DNA of 5,120 bases from Acidobacteriota bacterium (GCA_947505565.1 CANNLB010000296.1:1-5120); one strand, 5' to 3'. Shown: positions 1 through 5,042, numbered from the stretch's first letter. A program made the numbers and translations. The notes: generated by a model not told the origin, from the letters alone.

Positions 1-2
1 GA

Positions 3-434
3 TCAAGGTGCAGCAGGTGGAGTTTCAGTAACGCGTTTTTGGAGGGAGACCCAGAGGGGGAAGATGGGCGGGTTTTCGAGCCAGCGGATCATCCAGTCGA
101 TTTTCAACTGACGGGCGGCGGGTTTGGGATCGCGGCGGAGGGCGAGCTTGGCGTGCGCTTTGGCTTCGAGGACTAGCGCTCGGGCTTGGTGAGGAGCGGT
201 TGTGTAGGAATCGCTGAGGGCGGAGAGGGTGCGGGCGAGATGGTCGAAGGAGTCCTGACGGACGCCTTCGACGAGCGCGTTGAGGGGGACGCCGGAATCG
301 CGGAGGAGATGGCGGAGGTAGGACGCCGAGATAGGGGCGAGTTGGGCGGCGAGCTCGGCGAATTGACCGGGTTCAACGCGACAGGGGACCGGGTTTGAGA
401 GGAACTGGCGGAGGAGCTGTTTTTTTCTGGCCAC
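3..434 (-). CDS. Conserved-looking hypothetical protein, third gene of the ruvX-mltG operon
   Basis: I do not recognise this 143-residue protein. It is soluble, with no signal peptide or membrane segment. It looks mostly helical, with a basic start (ARKKQLLRQFL), alternating hydrophobic and charged stretches (residues 24-75, 83-100), and an aromatic C-terminal part (DWMIRWLENPPIFPLWV, 113-129) before a Pro/Ala tail. The proposed start is GTG, as no upstream or nearby ATG exists in frame. No Shine-Dalgarno is visible before it, so translation may depend on ribosomes finishing mltG, which overlaps the first 62 bases. C-ending codons dominate, as in ruvX and mltG on this strand, which supports real coding. 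It ends in TGA at the window edge and is complete. Membership of the operon suggests, but does not show, a link to cell-wall or DNA maintenance functions. Start position is uncertain; coding status is fairly sure. Confidence 0.75.
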   Translation of the reverse strand: MARKKQLLRQFLSNPVPCRVEPGQFAELAAQLAPISASYLRHLLRDSGVPLNALVEGVRQDSFDHLARTLSALSDSYTTAPHQARALVLEAKAHAKLALRRDPKPAARQLKIDWMIRWLENPPIFPLWVSLQKRVTETPPAAP

Positions 435-1398
435 GGCGGTAATCGGCGACCGCGCGGTTGTGCGCGGCGGCGTCCTTGGAGAAGCGGTGACCGCCGGAAC
501 CGTCGCCGCGGGCTACGAAGAAGAGGGCGTCGGTGGAAGCGGGATGGAGCGCGGCTTTGAGCGCAGCGGCGCCGGGGTTGGCGATGGGGCCGGGAGGCAG
601 GCCGATGGTTTTGTACGTATTGTAGGGATGCTCGCGATCGAGATCGGAGCGGTAAATTGTGCCGCGCCAGATGCCGAGGAGGAGGGAGGCGTAGGCGGTG
701 CTGGGGTCGGCGTCGAGCTTCATGCCGATCGAGAGGCGCTTGGCGTAGAGGCCGGCGACGAGGGGGCGCTCGCTGGGGATGGAGGTTTCTTTTTCGACTA
801 GGGAAGCTAGAGTGACGGTTTCGAGAACGGGAGCTTTTGGTTGGAGGGCTTTCCACTCTCTGCGGAAGTTGGCGACCATGAGGGTGCAGAGGGCTTCGGC
901 GGAGGTGGCGCGGGTGGTGCGATAGGTGGAGGGGAAGAGGAAGCCCTCGAGCGACGGGGCGGTGGGGGCGAGGTCCTTGATGAGGTTGGGGTTGCGGGCG
1001 GCTTTGAGGAAATCGGCTTCGGTGATGATGCCCTGTTCGCCGACGGCTTTGGCGATATCGAAGAGGTTGTAGCCTTCGGGGATGCGGAGTTCGTAGTAGT
1101 TGACGTCGGCGCGGGCGATGCGATCAAAGACTTGCCAGGGGGAGGCGGGATTGACGAAGTGGTATTCGCCGGCTTGGAGCTTGCGGTTGGGTTGGAGGAG
1201 GCGGGCGAGGCTGATCTGCCAGCCGAATTTGATGACGCCCTGAGCGGCGAGTTGGTCGCCGATGGAGCGGGTGGAGGAGCCGCGGCCGATGTCGGTATAG
1301 ACCTCTGGATTGTGAGCGAGGCTGGGGATGGAGAGCGAGCCGATGAGGCAGGCGAGGATCAACAGGACGAGTGGGACGAGCCAGGGGAGTTTTTTCAT
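373..1398 (-). CDS. mltG: Endolytic murein transglycosylase MltG (YceG family)
   Basis: MltG is an inner-membrane lytic transglycosylase. It cleaves nascent peptidoglycan strands and is thought to act as a terminase that sets glycan length. The 341-residue protein has an N-terminal membrane anchor (about residues 4-24) and a LysM-like periplasmic region (about 33-110). The YceG catalytic domain follows. Visible family motifs are LEGFLFPSTY (150-159), ASLVEKET (198-205) whose first Glu, E202, corresponds to the catalytic Glu of E. coli MltG, LDADPSTAYA (228-237), YNTYKTIGLPPGPIANPG (259-276) and FFVARGDGSGGHRFS (293-307). The ATG at 1398 is chosen over a longer frame reaching 1530. It gives the proper anchor start (MKKLPWLVPL), has GGAG seven bases upstream, and overlaps the ruvX stop as ATGA. 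The Pro-rich last 19 residues lie wholly in the overlap with the next gene. Confidence 0.95.
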   Translation of the reverse strand: MKKLPWLVPLVLLILACLIGSLSIPSLAHNPEVYTDIGRGSSTRSIGDQLAAQGVIKFGWQISLARLLQPNRKLQAGEYHFVNPASPWQVFDRIARADVNYYELRIPEGYNLFDIAKAVGEQGIITEADFLKAARNPNLIKDLAPTAPSLEGFLFPSTYRTTRATSAEALCTLMVANFRREWKALQPKAPVLETVTLASLVEKETSIPSERPLVAGLYAKRLSIGMKLDADPSTAYASLLLGIWRGTIYRSDLDREHPYNTYKTIGLPPGPIANPGAAALKAALHPASTDALFFVARGDGSGGHRFSKDAAAHNRAVADYRRGQKKTAPPPVPLKPGPLSR

Positions 1399-1808
1399 CC
1401 GAGGGCTCCGAGGTAGCTGTTCAGGATGAGTTCGGCGGCCATGCGGTCGACGTTGCCGCGTTTGCCTTTTGGGCGGCCCGATTCGGCGAGGTAGCGGTTG
1501 GCTTCGATGGAGGACATGCGTTCGTCCCACATGAGGAAGGGGACGCCGGATTCTTCGGAGAGGCGGAAGGCGAACGACCGGGCTTCGCGGGAGAGTTCCG
1601 ATTCCTGGCCGCTCATGTGGAGAGGGAGGCCGACGACGATTTGGCCGACGCTCTGGTCGGCGATGAGGGTTTTGAGGGTGAGCATGTCGGTGCGGATATT
1701 GACGCGTTCGAGCGTCTCCTGGCCGTGGGCCATGATGCCGAGGGGGTCGCTGAGAGCTACGCCAATACGGCGGCGACCATAATCGAGAGCCAAGATACGC
1801 ATGTACAT
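1395..1808 (-). CDS. ruvX: RuvX/YqgF-family putative Holliday junction resolvase / pre-16S rRNA nuclease
   Basis: YqgF proteins have an RNase H-like fold. They are implicated in Holliday-junction resolution and in 5' maturation of 16S rRNA; the sequence does not decide between these. At 137 residues it has the usual family length. Motifs in order are LALDYGRRRIGVALS (6-20, first acidic residue D9), QIVVGLPLHMSG (56-67), FLMWDERMSSIEA (91-103, E96) and NVDRMAAELIL (119-129, D121). D9, E96 and D121 are the expected metal-binding catalytic set by analogy. Two in-frame ATGs compete: 1808 and 1802. The second gives the typical MRILALDYG start. Neither has a visible Shine-Dalgarno, and a candidate promoter would start transcripts within about 10 bases of the first ATG. 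It is the first gene of the operon, and its stop overlaps the mltG start by four bases, so the two are probably translationally coupled. The ruvX-mltG neighbourhood also occurs in Bacillus (yrrK, yrrL). Confidence 0.93.
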   Translation of the reverse strand: MYMRILALDYGRRRIGVALSDPLGIMAHGQETLERVNIRTDMLTLKTLIADQSVGQIVVGLPLHMSGQESELSREARSFAFRLSEESGVPFLMWDERMSSIEANRYLAESGRPKGKRGNVDRMAAELILNSYLGALG

Positions 1809-1821
1809 GTTAGATTAACGG

Positions 1822-1851
1822 ATTATCGGGGATTGTCCGTTGTCGATTCAA
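1822..1851 (-). promoter_or_regulatory. Candidate sigma-70 promoter for the ruvX-mltG operon
   Basis: On the minus strand TTGAAT (1851-1846, 4 of 6 match to TTGACA) is followed after 18 bases by GATAAT (1827-1822, 5 of 6 match to TATAAT). The predicted start point near 1815 leaves a leader of under 10 bases before the ruvX ATG, with no Shine-Dalgarno, so the message would be nearly leaderless. The -35 box lies inside the first codons of the divergent gene. Found by eye only. Confidence 0.35.
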
Positions 1852-3015
1852 GATCCTGCCACATTAACGACTCTGAGGGTACGCCAGACGGGGAACGCGT
1901 TGTTCACGTTAGGAGTGGTGTGCGCGTTGCTCTACTTGGGGCGGCTGTTTATTGTGACCCTTTTGGTGGGGATTTTCATTGCGTTTATCTTGGATCCGGT
2001 GGTGGAGTTCTTCATGCGGCTGAAACTGCCGCGGGGGTTTGCGAGCTTTCTGGTTTGCAGCCTAGCGTTGCTGATTCTATATCTGGGGGCGCTGCTGACG
2101 TACTCGCAGGCGCAGGGCTTGTGGGAGGAGTTGCCGAGCTATACGAAGCGGATGAACGACCTGAGCGATAAGGTGCTGATCGAAGTGGAGTCGGCGGAGA
2201 AGACGGTGAACGACATGATGGCGCCGAAGCGGGTTCGGGAGATGGAGGCGCAGCGGAGAGAGCAGGAGAGGCAAATGGCGGCGCAGAAGCTGCGGCGGAG
2301 GCGGGCGACGGATCCGCCGATGGCGCCGTTTCTGCCGCCGGCGGTGCAGGAGGTACGGATTCGGCCGGAGCGATCGCCGATTGTGGAGTACCTGTATTCG
2401 AACTGGCGGCAGTTCTACGACATTGCGCTGATGGTGTCTTTTGTGCCATTTCTCGTGTACTTCATGCTGGCTTGGCGGGACCATTTCATCTACAACTTTT
2501 TGCGGGTGTTTAGCGGGGAGTCGCGGGGGATAGCGGCGGGGACGCTGGACGGGATTGCGCAGATGACGCGGGCGTACGTGGTAGGCAACTTCCTGCTGGG
2601 GATGGTTCTGGCGGTGTTGAGCACGGGGTTCTTTTGGGTGGTGAAGGTGCCGTACTGGCTGCTGGTGGGGCCGCTGAGCGGATTTCTGTCGTTGATCCCC
2701 TACATTGGCCTGCCGCTGGCGATTTTACCTCCGTTCTTTTCGGCTCTGGCGATCTATGACAACCTGACGGCGTACATCGTGATTGGGACGACGGTGGCGT
2801 TTTTCCACCTGATGGCGCTGAACCTGCTGTACCCGAAGCTGGTGGGGTCGCGGGTGCATTTGAATCCGCTGGTGGTGACGGTGGCGCTGATGTTCTGGGG
2901 CTTTTTGTGGGGGGGGATTGGGCTCGTGTTGGCGATCCCGTTGACGGCGGCGGTGAAGGCGATTTGCGACAATTATCCGGGGCTGTCGGCGTATGGCAAG
3001 TTGATGGGGGACTAG
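1840..3015 (+). CDS. AI-2E transporter family (PerM/YdiK/TqsA-like) membrane protein
   Basis: This 391-residue integral membrane protein belongs to the UPF0118/AI-2E family. Members include E. coli TqsA and Na+/H+ antiporter-like proteins; the true substrate here is unknown. Visible layout is two membrane segments at about 18-57, a third at 66-88, a cytoplasmic or periplasmic loop at about 89-190, a segment at 193-211, then several segments from 246 to the end. The strongest family match is the C-terminal stretch 331-370, with YPKLVGSRVHLNPLVV and then FWGFLWGGIGLVLAIPL. The start is TTG: a stop codon lies in frame at 1816, GGGGA ends seven bases before the TTG, and no ATG occurs before residue 59. 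The loop contains an unusually charged run (residues about 130-156) followed by a Pro-rich linker. It is first in a plus-strand cluster with the next gene 19 bases away. Transport activity is inferred from family only. Confidence 0.88.
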   Translation: MSIQDPATLTTLRVRQTGNALFTLGVVCALLYLGRLFIVTLLVGIFIAFILDPVVEFFMRLKLPRGFASFLVCSLALLILYLGALLTYSQAQGLWEELPSYTKRMNDLSDKVLIEVESAEKTVNDMMAPKRVREMEAQRREQERQMAAQKLRRRRATDPPMAPFLPPAVQEVRIRPERSPIVEYLYSNWRQFYDIALMVSFVPFLVYFMLAWRDHFIYNFLRVFSGESRGIAAGTLDGIAQMTRAYVVGNFLLGMVLAVLSTGFFWVVKVPYWLLVGPLSGFLSLIPYIGLPLAILPPFFSALAIYDNLTAYIVIGTTVAFFHLMALNLLYPKLVGSRVHLNPLVVTVALMFWGFLWGGIGLVLAIPLTAAVKAICDNYPGLSAYGKLMGD

Positions 3016-3034
3016 GTGAGATACACTGGGGCTC

Positions 3035-3967
3035 ATGAACCGTCGCGAGCTTCTTGGAGCCTCTCTGCTACTGCCCTTTTCGTTAGGGGCGAAGACCACA
3101 AAGATTGACCGTAACCGGCTGAGCAGCGTTACGGACGAGAGCGGCAAGACGCCGGCGGAAGGGATTGCGTTTGCCCATAAACACGGGCTGAAATGGCTGG
3201 AAGTGCGGGCGGTGCCGGGGGCGAAGAAGCACTACGCGGACATGACGGCGGAGGAGTTGAAGCAGGCCGCCAAAGAGTTCAAAGACGGCGGGGTGAGGGT
3301 GTCGTTTTTCAACTCGGGCCAGTGCAAGTTTTTGCTCCCCGGGACCGAGCCGCAGAAGCCGCGGACGGAGACGCCGGAGCAGCGGACGACGCGGTTGGCG
3401 AAGGATCAGCTGGCGTATGACCGGCGGGAAGCGGACCTGATGAAGTCGATTCGGGCGGCGCAGGCTTTGGGGACGGATAAGGTGCGGGTGTTTGCATTCC
3501 TGCGGACGGTGGATCCGGGGAAGGACATGCAGCGGATTGTGGACGTGTTGGGGCCGCTCGTGAAGATCTCGGAGAAGGAAGGGATCCGGTTGACGCTGGA
3601 GAACGAGGTGGCTTGTAACGTGGCGAGCTGCGCGGAGTTGGCGGCGTATATGAAGGCTATTCCGTCGAAGAACTTTGGGGTGAACTGGGACGCGTTGAAC
3701 GGGCAGCACGTGAAGGAGACGCCGTTTCCGGAGGGGTATAAGCTGATTCCGAAGGCGAAGCTTTGGAACGTGCAGATCAAAGGGAAGAGCGTGTTGAAGG
3801 GTTACGCGACGGATTGGATTGATTGGGCTCCGATCTTTACGGCGCTGGAGAAGGACGGGTACGCGGGGCAGGTGGGGTTGGAGTGCCATATCTTTGGGTC
3901 GGAGCAGATTGCGAAGTCGCATGAGTCGATGATCGAGATGCTGCGGATCGCTGAGAAGCGGGGGTAG
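3035..3967 (+). CDS. Tat-exported sugar phosphate isomerase/epimerase-like TIM-barrel protein
   Basis: The 310-residue protein begins with a Tat-type signal (NRRELLGAS, then a hydrophobic core to about residue 19), so export through the twin-arginine system in folded form is expected. The rest fits the xylose isomerase-like TIM barrel (PF01261 type). Segments are GIAFAHKHGLKWLEVRA (43-59), GTDKVRVFAFLR (146-157), IRLTLENE (184-191), NFGVNWDALNG (213-223), LWNVQIKGK (243-251) and DGYAGQVGLECHIFG (274-288). By family analogy E189, D219 and E283 are metal ligands. The position that is usually His in an HvKD motif is Gln247 here. The family handles sugars, sugar phosphates and inositols; no substrate can be named. 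Many Acidobacteria and Planctomycetes carry large sets of such exported paralogs. ATG at 3035 follows GGGG by three bases; an upstream GGTGAG is farther away. It is 19 bases after the PerM-like gene and 8 before the next. Confidence 0.88.
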   Translation: MNRRELLGASLLLPFSLGAKTTKIDRNRLSSVTDESGKTPAEGIAFAHKHGLKWLEVRAVPGAKKHYADMTAEELKQAAKEFKDGGVRVSFFNSGQCKFLLPGTEPQKPRTETPEQRTTRLAKDQLAYDRREADLMKSIRAAQALGTDKVRVFAFLRTVDPGKDMQRIVDVLGPLVKISEKEGIRLTLENEVACNVASCAELAAYMKAIPSKNFGVNWDALNGQHVKETPFPEGYKLIPKAKLWNVQIKGKSVLKGYATDWIDWAPIFTALEKDGYAGQVGLECHIFGSEQIAKSHESMIEMLRIAEKRG

Positions 3968-3975
3968 GGCGGCGG

Positions 3976-4467
3976 ATGCCTTCGAAGACGCTGTGGATCT
4001 GCGCCGGGGTGGCCTTGGTGGCGCTGGCGCTGGTGTTTGGCGGGGGTGTGTTTGTGAACCGGGATCAGCGGGTGAGGCTCAAGGGCGAGGTTCAGAAGGT
4101 ACGGACGGGGAAGCTGGATGAGCAGCGGTCGGTTGTGGTGTTGGACTTTCGGGTGACGAACCCGTCGCAGTATCCGTTCCAGGTGAAGGATTTGGAGTTG
4201 GAGGTGACGACGGGGGGGAAGGCGGTGGCGGGGCGGTTCATTCCGGAGACGGACGCGAAGAACGTGTTTTTGGGGGTGCCGGAGTTAGGGGAGAAGTATA
4301 ACCCGAGCTTTGCGAGTAAGGAGCGGGTGGCGAGCAAGGCGACGGTGGACCGAATGACGGCGTTTGTGGTGGATCTGCCGTTGCGGGAGTTGGAGGACCG
4401 GACGAAGATGGTGATGCGGGTGCGGGATGCGGACGGGCCGGTGTCGGAGTTGACGGAGAAAAAGTGA
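3976..4467 (+). CDS. Membrane-anchored small protein of unknown function with a beta-sandwich-like domain
   Basis: I cannot assign a family with confidence. The 163-residue product has one N-terminal membrane segment (about residues 5-27) that looks like an uncleaved anchor: there is no lipobox Cys and no clear signal-peptidase site. The rest is soluble and probably periplasmic. Residues 53-78 (VVVLDFRVTNPSQYPFQV, then KDLELEV) resemble the strand pattern of LEA14 or DUF4352-like immunoglobulin-type domains, where a TNPS turn sits between strands. That is a resemblance by eye only. The tail (128-163) contains a further strand pair and ends in a charged run. ATG at 3976 has AGGG six bases upstream and begins 8 bases after the preceding stop, so co-transcription with the isomerase-like gene is likely. 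Codon use is extremely G-biased, like its plus-strand neighbours. The stop lies one base from the encoded CCA of a converging tRNA gene. Confidence 0.8.
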   Translation: MPSKTLWICAGVALVALALVFGGGVFVNRDQRVRLKGEVQKVRTGKLDEQRSVVVLDFRVTNPSQYPFQVKDLELEVTTGGKAVAGRFIPETDAKNVFLGVPELGEKYNPSFASKERVASKATVDRMTAFVVDLPLRELEDRTKMVMRVRDADGPVSELTEKK

Positions 4468-4468
4468 G
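4459..4468 (-). terminator. Probable T-run terminator of the tRNA-Arg gene, inside the converging CDS
   Basis: Just 3' of the tRNA on the minus strand the sequence reads CTCAC and then five T (4463-4459). The trailer ACTCA can pair with the leader TGAGT at 4550-4546, so a stem closes just before the T-run. The T-run is the antisense of the final Glu-Lys-Lys codons of the plus-strand gene. The run is short and the stem is mainly the tRNA itself, so efficiency is unknown. Confidence 0.4.
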
Positions 4469-4545
4469 TGGTAGGCCCGGCAGGACTCGAACCTGCTACC
4501 CCCGACTTAGAAGGTCGGTGCTCTATCCAGATGAGCTACGAGCCC
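4469..4545 (-). tRNA. tRNA-Arg (anticodon TCT)
   Basis: The reverse strand folds into a complete 77-nt cloverleaf with an encoded CCA (4471-4469). The acceptor is GGGCTCG/CGGGCCT, the D-arm GCTC/GAGC, the anticodon stem CCGAC/GTCGG with loop CTTCTAA, and the T-arm GCAGG/CCTGC with loop TTCGAGT. The variable loop is GGGTA. The anticodon TCT (4511-4509) reads AGA, and by wobble AGG. The acceptor has a G1-U72 wobble as its first pair and another wobble at pair five; the rest is Watson-Crick. Leader bases TGAGT (4550-4546) can pair with the trailer ACTCA, extending the helix in the precursor just before a run of five T. The gene converges on the small membrane protein gene with a single base between them. 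Confidence 0.97.
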
Positions 4546-4556
4546 ACTCAACTTTA

Positions 4557-4585
4557 ATTCTACGGCATTGGGGGGCGGGACTCCA
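4557..4585 (-). promoter_or_regulatory. Candidate promoter of the tRNA-Arg gene
   Basis: On the minus strand TAGAAT (4562-4557) matches 5 of 6 bases of the -10 consensus. It lies 17 bases downstream of TGGAGT (4585-4580), which matches only 3 of 6 bases of the -35 consensus. The expected start point, near 4550, gives a five-base leader before the mature tRNA 5' end at 4545. Position and spacing support it more than the weak -35 box. Confidence 0.45.
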
Positions 4586-4683
4586 GGAGATTGCGTTTTT
4601 TGCGTGGGCCGCTGGTAGGTGATTTTGGCGCAAGGCTCCATGTTTTCAATCACTTCGGGGCGGATTTGGTTGCTTTTCGCGTC

Positions 4684-4878
4684 GGTTCGTTTTTTCGGTT
4701 GGTCCTGGCGGCGTGGCGGGGCTCGAGGCCCCGGTGCGCCGCAGCCGGGTTTCGGTCGGGATGTGCCGATTCAGGGCTGGCCCGTTCGGGGAAATTTACG
4801 ATATCCGAAATTGTCTCGATTTCCTGTAAGGCCTGGGAAATAAGAGGCTTAATTGACCATAGCGGGTCGATTTCGCTG
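4684..4878. repeat. Degenerate tandem repeat, unit 1 (195 bp)
   Basis: The unit starts with GGTTCG and six T, followed by a GC-rich stretch (4697-4725). A second conserved block lies at 4818-4851 and contains AAATAAGAGG. Its first 42 bases match unit 2 at about 36 positions with two single-base gaps. The second block matches unit 2 at 24 of 34 positions without gaps. From the second block to the next unit is 61 bases in both units. Compared with unit 2 it carries about 58 extra bases (roughly 4727-4784), which include half of a strong hairpin. Confidence 0.65.
4708..4742. repeat. Strong 35-nt GC-rich inverted repeat (hairpin)
   Basis: GCGGCG (4708-4713) pairs with CGCCGC (4737-4742), and GGGGC (4718-4722) pairs with GCCCC (4728-4732) around a TCGAG loop. 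The four bases between the stems on each side allow two wobble pairs, one mismatch and one C-G pair. The total is a nearly continuous 15-step stem. No T-run follows it on either strand (the plus-strand T-run precedes it), so it is not a standard intrinsic terminator. Confidence 0.7.
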
Positions 4879-5015
4879 GGTTCGTTTTTTGGTTGCGCCT
4901 GGCCGCGTGGCCGGCTCGGCCGAATTCGAAAGTTGTGATTTTAGAATCCATCGCCATTTCTCGTAACGCTCTGTAAATAAGAAGGTTACGTGCTCTTTTC
5001 GAGCCGTTTGTTCTG
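4879..5015. repeat. Degenerate tandem repeat, unit 2 (137 bp)
   Basis: This is a shorter copy of unit 1. The first block (GGTTCG, six T, then a GC-rich stretch) is at 4879-4919. The second block, containing AAATAAGAAGG, is at 4955-4988. The spacing from second block to next unit start equals that in unit 1. A small 5-bp hairpin (GGCCG/CGGCC, 4909-4921) occupies the place of the long hairpin of unit 1. Another 4-bp stem GCTC/GAGC with loop TTTTC lies at 4992-5004. Confidence 0.65.
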
Positions 5016-5042
5016 GGTTCGTTTTTGGTTTAGCCGCTGTTT
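5016..5042. repeat. Degenerate tandem repeat, unit 3 (partial, start only)
   Basis: Only the first block start (GGTTCG, five T, GGTT) is present before the 3' end of the minus-strand gene whose stop is at 5043-5045. It begins exactly 137 bases after unit 2, which is also the distance between the second blocks of units 1 and 2. The match is short, about 15 bases. Confidence 0.45.

Larger units (their letters stand above)
4546..5042. other. 497-bp noncoding region between tRNA-Arg and the next minus-strand gene
   Basis: No convincing gene is seen here. Open frames on the plus strand (4591-4938, 4619-4843) run through repeated noncoding sequence, show no family signal and lack a Shine-Dalgarno. 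The base composition differs from the genes, with many short T-runs on the plus strand. The region holds the tRNA promoter at its left end, two long and one partial degenerate tandem repeat units from 4684, and a strong hairpin at 4708-4742. Positions 4590-4683 may be an older, more decayed repeat copy: a T-run is followed by GTGATTTT, as in the second unit, but the match is too weak to annotate. Confidence 0.7.

Noticed and set aside
173..856. Minus-strand open frame of 227 codons
   Set aside because: It is an Arg/Pro/Ser-rich shadow frame overlapping the well-supported mltG and the downstream gene.
1399..1530. Longer N-terminus for MltG reaching back to 1530
   Set aside because: The added 44 residues are Arg/Pro-rich out-of-frame ruvX sequence. 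The start at 1398 gives a proper anchor and has a ribosome site.
841..2171. Plus-strand open frames at 841-1416 and 1371-2171
   Set aside because: They lie antisense to mltG and ruvX and out of frame with the PerM-like gene. They give Gly/Glu/Ala-rich products typical of the complement of GC-rich genes.
3083..3922. Minus-strand open frame of 279 codons under the isomerase-like gene
   Set aside because: It is an Arg/Leu/His/Pro-rich antisense shadow with no recognisable motif; the plus-strand frame has clear family segments and a Tat signal.
1840..4467. A new functional system formed by the PerM-like, isomerase-like and anchored proteins
   Set aside because: Short gaps suggest co-transcription, but nothing in the sequences links their activities. 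Chance operon grouping is as likely.
4591..4938. Plus-strand open frame of 115 codons (and a 74-codon frame at 4619-4843)
   Set aside because: They run through the tandem repeat and hairpin, show no ribosome site, have composition unlike the real genes, and give a low-complexity Arg/Gly/Phe product without family motifs.
4992..5004. GCTC/GAGC hairpin as terminator for the minus-strand gene ending at 5043
   Set aside because: The stem is only four base pairs and the downstream minus-strand sequence lacks a proper T-run.
4469..5042. Genomic island or integrated element at the tRNA gene
   Set aside because: No integrase, no direct copy of the tRNA 3' end and no mobility gene were seen within the window. 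The repeats next to it do not copy the tRNA.
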